Below, piece by piece: positions 8,601 to 14,402 of a stretch of DNA of 64,000 bases; position 1 is the first letter of the stretch, and each line of letters opens with the position of its first letter. A program made the position numbers and the translations under genes. The notes under the pieces were generated by a model. It saw only the letters and a program-made list of their open reading frames with translations. It did not search any database and was not told the DNA's origin. Origin of the DNA: Flavobacterium quisquiliarum (lineage in GTDB: Bacteria; Bacteroidota; Bacteroidia; Flavobacteriales; Flavobacteriaceae); contig NZ_WWEM01000007.1 of NCBI RefSeq assembly GCF_019308285.1, positions 34,200 through 98,199 of the forward strand, given 5' to 3'.

Positions 8601-9310
8601 TTAAACCATTTTTCTTTTTTCTCCAGAAAATAGTATGATCCAACCAAAATTCCCGCATATAACCAAAGAATTAAAATCCTAAACATTGGCGACACTTTCA
8701 AAGCTGTGTAAATGCTCAGATAGCCAATTCCTAAAACCATAATTGCCGTTCCAAGAATTCCCGTCCAGTTTTCGACAAACTGCTGTTCCATCTTTTTCAT
8801 GAAAAGGGAAAAAGCACTTTCTACATAAACTTCTTCTTCACGAACCTGCGTTTCTGGCTTGGATTCCAATGCATTAAATGAATGCGTTTCTAAAACTTCT
8901 TCTAATTCTGGAGTTTCTTTTTGCGCTGTAATTTCAGTTTTATCCAACACAGGAATTGAAGCAGATTCAAAACTTACCACTGGCTCGATTGATTCTTCAA
9001 TAACCTCTTTTTCATTTTGAACTTCCTCGCTAACCACAAATGAATCTGTAACAACGGGCGAGAAAACTTCTTCTACAGGTTCCAGAATAATCTCTCGTTC
9101 CTCAATTACAGGTTTTGGATTTTCAGGAATAAAATCAGATTGTGAGAGTTGCCTTTTGATTTCGGCTAACTCATTTTTTAAAGTATTATAATCGTCCCTG
9201 TTTTTTCTGTAAAGTGAATCCAGATGATCATTTTCTTCTTTTAAGCTATTAAACTTATTAAACAACACGACAATGCACACGATTAAGGCAAAAAGAATAA
9301 AATTCTCCAT
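5663..9310 (-). CDS. Very large DUF2339-like multi-spanning membrane protein, 1215 aa
   Basis: The N-terminus is a membrane anchor (FILFALIVCIVVLF) followed by a coiled-coil stretch (residues about 20-60) and an acidic, Glu/Val-rich linker to about residue 165. From about 180 the protein is almost entirely hydrophobic, with roughly thirty predicted membrane helices. The ENWTGILGTAIMVLGIGYL start of this block and the WLRSAGASLFLFGCF segment resemble DUF2339 proteins. No enzyme motif is visible and the function of the family is unknown. It is a single gene with a terminator at 5620. Confidence is high that the gene is real, moderate for the family. Confidence 0.75.
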   Translation of the reverse strand: MENFILFALIVCIVVLFNKFNSLKEENDHLDSLYRKNRDDYNTLKNELAEIKRQLSQSDFIPENPKPVIEEREIILEPVEEVFSPVVTDSFVVSEEVQNEKEVIEESIEPVVSFESASIPVLDKTEITAQKETPELEEVLETHSFNALESKPETQVREEEVYVESAFSLFMKKMEQQFVENWTGILGTAIMVLGIGYLSIYTALKVSPMFRILILWLYAGILVGSYYFLEKKEKWFKTGLWLRSAGASLFLFGCFGASQIPALTFITNIPIAYSLIGFGIALNLYVGYIIKQQTFLSLHVILSILILCVIPEKLLITFLLASLTATAGIVLSYKEKWEYHLLIVISGFIIFDIWFTQGANALTSTENLFAIIGIILVSVSCMYMQYRSIYADTRFDRIAFITHLTNWVLFAAGLILHSTGSKIKIFVLLVAGILCLFATLFARKKKIFWLYHLDGMVSFILFSLSMIMLNDWKIGYDIIICGLYFLIVTCLFIVYKNKETLLHKIFLVINHIFCVFIFIFFISHINPFFVQTYITNTFAALIVLVITSLMVPVFCSVKKEFLEVDAFISKQNLSLNGIFSVVSSILFFISWYHTIEISFYYPIVFIALLWCSLRFKFETNTFDLGRFVFLLIAIGVGLTSILVEPKSNLDLLFALGIIVVITLNWFVKSFYKDDSIVKTIGIIGVNALLLSIEYKYLTSDDIIQIFGLFAIALLNHEFLWIQFRQKRLSVGNQILLYGFCLAFSVFGSLLFLHNTRFLNNTEIGLIAVGISLIEVYIFFGEKIRNKSNEIILGWKNFNILNSDFILFNALVFGFSCVEMNYIPVYLGVLALITFWIFQKIESIKRFNIYSFVLLIGTVMLSIYLSAFELNATNQIVLYVVETVSVLLSVVYVYLQTKSPREEGKMVIAILPIIQNLWVIALLFIQVETVYLPLLFMILAIVNFGLILYRKIVLASESVLVIGVLAILTSVFYNIKTLNAFTLQDWILQLSAVALLIALTFLIHKKEFIKSLQLDYQIVVNVWLSIIMFSQLEHKWLPVFWAVTAIVNASLYYKKIGSKKEISIVYYLLANFHLAFVSFNYFESKFEYVYLIIFALLALYVFIVYKFIEEFPFKNSIIIYPATFSIGLFLYLTFDKGILTFFWILESLGLLILGIMLKEKYFRYVSLSLVGVCVIRLMFFDLSNSDFLIRALVLLGVGVVLLVMNTLFKKYKHRFD

Positions 9311-9453
9311 AGTTTAGGTTTTGGTTGGGGCTAATGTAGGAATTATTGGTTTAATTTAGTTTTCAAATAAAAAAGAATTCTAAATTGAAATCACTATTTA
9401 TACAAAAACGAGAACCTGTAAATTCTTAATAGATAAAAAAATATTCATTTGAC

Positions 9454-9517
9454 TGTAACATTTTCGAATAACAGCATCAAAATATAAAAATCAAATTACG
9501 GTTCTTTGCAACTTATT
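9454..9517 (+). repeat. 64-bp repeat, copy A (partner at 12510-12572)
   Basis: This stretch matches the region upstream of the ECF sigma gene (12510-12572) at roughly four bases in five. The last 25 bases (AAATTACGGTTCTTTGCAAC and the next five) are identical. The GGTTCTTTG core resembles a degenerate -7 box. It directly precedes the broken amidotransferase fragment. Confidence 0.65.
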
Positions 9518-9524
9518 AAATTCA

Positions 9525-9650
9525 TTAACTGAAAGCCAGCAATATCATTTTGTTCAAAATTCTGAAACAATTCTTTCTTACGACTATACTGAAATGAATG
9601 AGAAGCTTTTTCAATTTCTGGATAAACTTTTAGAGGCTTACAAAAACTGA
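9525..9650 (+). pseudogene. 3' remnant of a second glutamine amidotransferase gene
   Basis: In one open frame ending at TGA 9648-9650 the sequence reads LTESQQYHFVQ, NSETILSYDY and then EMNEKLFQFLDKLLEAYKN. This aligns residue for residue with the C-terminus of the intact gene at 4827-5555 (KSKQYQYVQ, NPETILAYNY, EMNEKLFQFLDKLVLAYKN). Nothing upstream of 9525 matches the catalytic domain, so only the last 41 residues or so survive, with no plausible start. It is the relic of a duplicated gene that was mostly deleted. Confidence 0.8.
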
Positions 9651-9663
9651 ATTAGTCCTAAAA

Positions 9664-9706
9664 GCAACAAACCCTTAAACAGAAAAGGCTTAAGGGTTTG
9701 TTGTTT
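9664..9706 (-). terminator. Terminator of the antiporter gene
   Basis: CAACAAACCCTTAA (9665-9678) pairs perfectly with 9690-9703, with a short T-tract on the minus-strand side. It lies immediately after the antiporter stop at 9712. Confidence 0.75.
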
Positions 9707-9711
9707 ATAAA

Positions 9712-11832
9712 TCATTTAAAAATATTGCGAATCACTTTACCGATTTCTGCAAAATCGTCGTGACTGCTTACCGCCCTTTTCTCAGCAGTACTTTTTTCAA
9801 TTTTTGAAAAAGGATAAATGAGCATGTAATTATTATTACTTAGCTTACTGTTCAATAAATTTGGTACGTCCTGCATCTTTGAAAAATAAGAATACATTCC
9901 TTTATTAGCCATCATAATAATTAGTCCATCATCTTCTTTTAGATCAAAAGCTGTTTTTTGAGCTTCTTCCCAAGAACCAATAATATCAAATGTTGCCTCA
10001 ATTGTTGCTTTCTTTACAATTCTTTTTAAAATCTTCATGGTTTTATCTTTTCCATAAAAATTCATTTTAGCTCCTGAATTACGTCCAATGTTCCATATTC
10101 TTAACATTGAATGAAAAAAACCAGCATCCATCTCTGCATTCTCAGGTATTAATACTACGTACTTTTTAATTGTAGATACAGGCTGTACAGCGTGATAAAC
10201 CATCAGATTTATATTTTTATTCTGAAGATAACCATTATACAAATTGTATCCAAAAGAAGCCGAAAAACCTTTTTCACCTTGTAGTCCAATAATAAGATCT
10301 GTTATTTCTTTTTCTTTAATTACATTACTTATTCCGGTGGCGGTATCATTATCATGTCGAGTAATTGGATTCAATTTAACATCGGCTGCAGACGCTGCTT
10401 TTACGGCTGTCTCTAAAATCTTTTCTGCATTTTTTACTGATGATTCGTTTTCTTCTTCGTTAATCACATTCACAGCAAAAACCCTATCCTTATTTGTTGA
10501 AGTTTTCACAATAAGGCCAAGATTAACCATTTTTTCGACAGTTTCTTCGTGATTAAGTGCCAAAAGAATATTCTCTTTTTCTTCACTATTACCCGATACT
10601 TTATTGTCTTTATCTGCTTCTGCTATTCGCTGGGCGCTTGCCATAGAAACAAAAGAAGAAACGGTACATGAAATTAATATCAAAAGTATACTTCCATTTA
10701 AAACATGATCATTTAAAAGTCTTATCGGTTCGCCTGCGTCATTTTCCCCAATAATAATATTATATCCGACCATTACAGAGGCTAATGTCGCCGCTGCTGA
10801 CGCTGCACTCATTCCAAAAATCAGCTGGCCTTCATCGTTTGTAAGTTTGAATGTTTTTTTAGTAAGCATGGCTGCAAAATATTTCCCTCCAATTGAAGCC
10901 ACTAACATAATTGCTGCTACCCATAATGTTTCCCAGCTTTGAATGAAAGCACTGAAATCAATTAGCATTCCGACACTTATCAGGAAAAAAGGAATAAAAA
11001 TAGCATTTCCCACAAACTCTACTCTATTCATTAAAGAGGAAGTATGCGGAATCAATCTGTTTAAGGCTAATCCTGCAAAAAATGCTCCGATGATAGATTC
11101 TATTCCGGCAAGTTCGGCTAGAAGTGCAGCCAGATAAATCATTACAATAACAAAAAGATACTGCGAAATTTTATCTTCTACATTTTTGAAAAACCAGCGG
11201 GCAATTATTGGAAAAATCAGCAACACAATGAGCGTAAAAAGAATCATCGAAATAGAAAGTTTCAGCCAAAAAGCAGTTCCAACTTCTCCTTGCGACATTC
11301 CAACCACAACTGCCAAAACCAAAAGCGAAAGAACATCGGTAATCATTGTACCTCCGACGGTTATATTGACAGAAAGATTTTTTGCAATTCCTAAACTGCT
11401 AACCATTGGATATACAATTAAGGTATGCGATGAAAACAAACTAGCAAAAAGAACTGATGTTAATAACGAAAAACCCAGTACAAAATAACCTCCAACAAGC
11501 CCCAATATAAAAGGCACAGCAAAAGTATAAAGCGAAAACAAGATACTTTTCCATTTATTTTTTTTAAAATCGGCCATATCGATTTCTAATCCAGCCAAGA
11601 ACATGATATACAAAAGTCCTGTAGTTCCTGTAACCACAACACTGCTGTCTCTTGACAAAACTCCAAAACCATTTGGACCAATAACTGCTCCCGCAATGAT
11701 AAGCCCCAATAAATGAGGCACTTTAATCTTATTTAATAAAAGCGGAATGCATAATATTATAATTAGTTCTATAAGAAATTTTAAAAGCGGATCTTCAATA
11801 GGAAGACTAATATGATGTATACTTAAAAACAT
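9712..11832 (-). CDS. CPA2-type cation:proton antiporter with C-terminal Usp-like region
   Basis: 706 residues. Residues 1 to about 400 hold around twelve membrane helices with Na+/H+ exchanger hallmarks (HLLGLIIAGAVIGPNGFG, LYIMFLAGLEIDM, and GAFFAGLALNRLIP). After a short charged linker (about 400-425), the C-terminal 280 residues are soluble and look like tandem universal-stress-protein domains (NILLALNHEETVEKMVNLG, GLIIMMANKG) rather than TrkA-N. Family members exchange K+ or Na+ for H+ across the inner membrane. The upstream lipoprotein gene ends 3 bp before this start, so the two form one operon. Confidence 0.9.
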   Translation of the reverse strand: MFLSIHHISLPIEDPLLKFLIELIIILCIPLLLNKIKVPHLLGLIIAGAVIGPNGFGVLSRDSSVVVTGTTGLLYIMFLAGLEIDMADFKKNKWKSILFSLYTFAVPFILGLVGGYFVLGFSLLTSVLFASLFSSHTLIVYPMVSSLGIAKNLSVNITVGGTMITDVLSLLVLAVVVGMSQGEVGTAFWLKLSISMILFTLIVLLIFPIIARWFFKNVEDKISQYLFVIVMIYLAALLAELAGIESIIGAFFAGLALNRLIPHTSSLMNRVEFVGNAIFIPFFLISVGMLIDFSAFIQSWETLWVAAIMLVASIGGKYFAAMLTKKTFKLTNDEGQLIFGMSAASAAATLASVMVGYNIIIGENDAGEPIRLLNDHVLNGSILLILISCTVSSFVSMASAQRIAEADKDNKVSGNSEEKENILLALNHEETVEKMVNLGLIVKTSTNKDRVFAVNVINEEENESSVKNAEKILETAVKAASAADVKLNPITRHDNDTATGISNVIKEKEITDLIIGLQGEKGFSASFGYNLYNGYLQNKNINLMVYHAVQPVSTIKKYVVLIPENAEMDAGFFHSMLRIWNIGRNSGAKMNFYGKDKTMKILKRIVKKATIEATFDIIGSWEEAQKTAFDLKEDDGLIIMMANKGMYSYFSKMQDVPNLLNSKLSNNNYMLIYPFSKIEKSTAEKRAVSSHDDFAEIGKVIRNIFK

Positions 11833-11835
11833 AAA

Positions 11836-12408
11836 TTATTTTTTAGATGGCGTAAGTTCAACCGAGAATTTTGCCGTGCAATTGTCTTGACCTGTTATCG
11901 TTTGCGTTCCTTTTATGATATTCTTTTTAATATCATCCAATACGACACTAACTTTTATATTGTTTTTAGCAGAGGTCTCTTTTGCTGAATCAAGTATTAC
12001 TTTATTAACCAAATATTGTCCTCTAAAAACTCTCTTAATTTCTTTATTACTTACCACATTGGTATACATTCCTGTAGAATCTGATACAAAATCCCAAACT
12101 TCTGTACGCTGGTCTCCAATGACATAATTACTGCAATTTGATTCTCTGCAGATCATTTTACTATTCCATTTAATCTTTAGACTATCTGGCCAAATTTGTA
12201 TTTTAGGAATTGTATCTTTTACCTGAAGAGTCAATTGAATACTATCTTTCATTTTTAATAATAATTCATATTCCGCTTCCTTATCAGCAAATTTCTTTTC
12301 GCGCTCAAGAAGCTCATTTTCTCTTTTGGTTAGTTCTTGTTCTTTTTTGTCATTGCAGGAAAATAAAAAAGGGATAAATAGTACAACTAAAAGTTTTTTT
12401 AACGTCAT
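11836..12408 (-). CDS. Hypothetical lipoprotein with coiled coil, 190 aa
   Basis: A signal peptide with lipobox LFSC (Cys18) is followed by a Lys/Glu heptad-rich coiled-coil stretch (residues about 20-55) and a beta-rich domain with three further Cys residues (CRESNCSNY and the late DNCTAKF). It is probably anchored in the envelope. The family is not recognised. Gene spacing of 3 bp to the antiporter indicates co-transcription, suggesting an accessory role for the transporter, which is inference from position only. Confidence 0.75.
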   Translation of the reverse strand: MTLKKLLVVLFIPFLFSCNDKKEQELTKRENELLEREKKFADKEAEYELLLKMKDSIQLTLQVKDTIPKIQIWPDSLKIKWNSKMICRESNCSNYVIGDQRTEVWDFVSDSTGMYTNVVSNKEIKRVFRGQYLVNKVILDSAKETSAKNNIKVSVVLDDIKKNIIKGTQTITGQDNCTAKFSVELTPSKK

Positions 12409-12509
12409 GATAATTGGATTTTGTTATTTACAATTTAAGCATAAAAATTCTTTTATTTCTTTAAAAGCTCAAAAAATCCGACTATTTATAGTATTTTAAA
12501 GCATAAGCA

Positions 12510-12572
12510 TGTAACATTTTTTTGACAACAGCGTCAAAACTTAAATTAAATTACGGTTCTTTGCAACTTATT
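12510..12572 (+). repeat. 63-bp repeat, copy B, upstream of ECF sigma gene
   Basis: Partner of the repeat at 9454-9517. It contains an inverted repeat TTTGAC-N6-GTCAAA at 12521-12538 that copy A lacks, then the shared block ending GGTTCTTTGCAACTTATT. Its position before the sigma-factor gene suggests it is the native promoter or control region and that copy A is the displaced duplicate. Confidence 0.6.
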
Positions 12573-12612
12573 GCATTCATAATATAAAACTGATAATTTT
12601 TGAATGCAATAA
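12568..12612 (+). promoter_or_regulatory. 12-bp perfect inverted repeat in the sigma gene leader
   Basis: TTATTGCATTCA (12568-12579) and its exact reverse complement (12601-12612) are separated by 21 bases and end 53 bp before the sigma start codon. In RNA this is a stable-enough hairpin; as DNA it could be a two-site operator. There is no T-run, so it is not a terminator. Confidence 0.5.
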
Positions 12613-12665
12613 TATTGAAACCAATGAGTTTAGATTAGTTAAAAACTAGTCGCGATATTTTCGTT

Positions 12666-13187
12666 ATGGACAATAAAAAGTTTATTTTAAGTTTGAAAAA
12701 AGGGAATGAGGAAGCCTTCAAAAAGGTTTACTTCGACTACTATGATAAACTGATAAACATTGCCCGCCGATTTAATCTTACGGTACTTACGCCAGATGAC
12801 TTTGTTCAGGAAAGTCTTTTAAGATTATATAATAAAAGAGATTTACTTAACGAAGATATTTTATTTGATAAGCAATTATATACCATCTGTAAAAACATTA
12901 TTATAAATCATGTGAACAGAGAAAATAGAATTGTACAGCTTGATCCTTCCCAAGTTCACATCTTAGACGAAGAAACCGACTCAGGAATTTTTGAAGAAAG
13001 AAAAGAAAAACTACAAAACTTTATCGATCAGCTTCCTGAACAACAGCAAAAAATATTTACTTTACACAAACTGGAAAACCTTAGCTATAAAGAGATTGCA
13101 GAGATGACGGATCTTTCTGAAAAGACCATTGCCAATCATATTTATCTCGCCAGTAAATTTATTCGAAAAAAAATCAAAAACCATTAG
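12666..13187 (+). CDS. ECF RNA polymerase sigma factor (FecI-like)
   Basis: 173 residues with the two ECF regions. Region 2 spans about residues 12-75 (YYDKLINIARRF and DDFVQESLLRLYNKR), and region 4 about 110-168 (LPEQQQKIFTLHKLENLSY, then AEMTDLSEKTIANHIYLASK helix-turn-helix). Downstream FecR-like, TonB-receptor and DUF4249 genes on the same strand make this a cell-surface signalling sigma factor: substrate binding at the outer membrane releases it from the FecR protein to transcribe the receptor genes. The start is ATG 12666. Confidence 0.93.
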   Translation: MDNKKFILSLKKGNEEAFKKVYFDYYDKLINIARRFNLTVLTPDDFVQESLLRLYNKRDLLNEDILFDKQLYTICKNIIINHVNRENRIVQLDPSQVHILDEETDSGIFEERKEKLQNFIDQLPEQQQKIFTLHKLENLSYKEIAEMTDLSEKTIANHIYLASKFIRKKIKNH

Positions 13188-13233
13188 GAACTTTTTTGTT
13201 CTCGTTTGTTATCTATAAAAACAAGAACAAAAA

Positions 13234-13443
13234 ATGCATATTGAGGCTTATAAAACCAATGTTCGAACTAAAAAAGACGCCAGTTTGATTGTCGCTCTTT
13301 TACAATTCGTTATTTCCGATTGTATCATAAATTTTGATTTCACAAAACGTGAAAGAATTCTTAGAATCGAAACCAATAGAGAAATCAAGGAAATGGTTTA
13401 TGGTGTTTTTACCAAACAAGGATTTTATTGTAAAAAGCTTTAA
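13234..13443 (+). CDS. Small protein of 69 aa, paralogue of the gene at 38361
   Basis: It is not a known part of sigma/FecR operons, yet it sits between the two with gaps of 46 and 12 bp. The sequence aligns without gaps to the 38361 gene product over about 45 residues: KTNV against KTSV, then after 22 residues NFD, six residues, and ILRI in both. The predicted secondary structure is beta-alpha-beta, compatible with a small ferredoxin-like fold. No metal ligand pattern is conserved. Function unknown; the context suggests a role near the sigma/anti-sigma pair or a hitchhiking gene. Confidence 0.7.
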   Translation: MHIEAYKTNVRTKKDASLIVALLQFVISDCIINFDFTKRERILRIETNREIKEMVYGVFTKQGFYCKKL

Positions 13444-13455
13444 CACTTAACAAAC

Positions 13456-14301
13456 ATGGAAAAGGAAAATTTTGATGATGAGTTTGATAAAATATGGAAC
13501 GAAACCCCTGCCTCACATTCAGATGAAATAAAAAAAGCTTCGTGGGACGAATTTCATTCTAAGGCTTTCGCCGAAAAGAAACGCAAATCGCAGCCGTGGC
13601 GTTATCTCGTTGCAGCATCTGTATTGCTTTTTGTTTTGATTGGAACTGGAATTTATTTCAACAATCAGCCTTTGGAAAAAAATACAATTGCCTCAACAGA
13701 AAATATAATTGAAAATACAACTTCAAAAATTAAATATGTGATTCTGCCAGACAGTTCGAAAGTAGAATTAAGTCCGAACTCTAAAATTTCTTACGGCAAC
13801 AATTTTGCTTTGAACAGAAAAATTCAAATTGACGGTGAAGCTTATTTTAAAGTCAAAAAAGACAAACAGCATCCTTTTCAGGTTTTTTGCAATGAAACGA
13901 CAACTACGGTTTTAGGAACATCCTTTATTGTAAAAGAAGCTGAAAATGAACAAATAACGGTTGAACTTTTTGAAGGAAGCGTTCAAATGAATGTAAAAGG
14001 TCAGGATCAAAAATGGATTTTAAAACCAGGCGAGAAATTCACGTATGGAAATCAAACTGCATCGGTAACCGAATTCAGCCGTTTTGTAGATTTTGAAAAC
14101 GAAAAACTAACCAACCTAAGCAAATATATAGATGAAAACTATGGTTATAAAGTTATTCTTCCAAGTGAATACCTGAATCAGAAAATCACAATCCGAATCA
14201 ATAAAAAAGAAGATTTAAAAACAATTGTACAATTAATATCAGAAATGTATAACCTAAACTTTGAGATCAATGAAGATTTAAAGCAGATTACTTTTCAGTA
14301 G
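13456..14301 (+). CDS. FecR-family anti-sigma factor (DUF4974 C-terminus)
   Basis: 281 residues: a short cytoplasmic N-terminal part, one membrane helix at about residues 52-70 (LVAASVLLFVLIGTGIYF), and a periplasmic FecR domain (about 90-190, YVILPDSSKVELSPNSKI, ALNRKIQIDGEAYFKV). The C-terminal domain around 205-281 (KITIRINKKEDLKTIVQLI) is DUF4974-like and resembles the STN domain it is expected to contact. It holds the ECF sigma at the inner membrane and passes on the signal from the TonB receptor. The start is ATG 13456, 12 bp after the small gene. Confidence 0.93.
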   Translation: MEKENFDDEFDKIWNETPASHSDEIKKASWDEFHSKAFAEKKRKSQPWRYLVAASVLLFVLIGTGIYFNNQPLEKNTIASTENIIENTTSKIKYVILPDSSKVELSPNSKISYGNNFALNRKIQIDGEAYFKVKKDKQHPFQVFCNETTTTVLGTSFIVKEAENEQITVELFEGSVQMNVKGQDQKWILKPGEKFTYGNQTASVTEFSRFVDFENEKLTNLSKYIDENYGYKVILPSEYLNQKITIRINKKEDLKTIVQLISEMYNLNFEINEDLKQITFQ

Positions 14302-14311
14302 AAAAGAAAAA

Positions 14312-14371
14312 AGGATGTAAGCCGCGAAACTCCACATCCTCCTCATATTCAGGATAACACGAGGTTATTCC
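14312..14371 (+). other. Two short hairpins between fecR-like and receptor genes
   Basis: AGGATGT (14312-14318) pairs with ACATCCT (14334-14340), and GGATAAC (14352-14358) pairs with GTTATTCC (14364-14371) with one bulge. Neither is followed by a T-run. They may modulate receptor expression relative to the regulators; this is speculative. Confidence 0.3.
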
Positions 14372-14402
14372 AGTTAATAATTATTCAAAAATACAAAATT
14401 TC

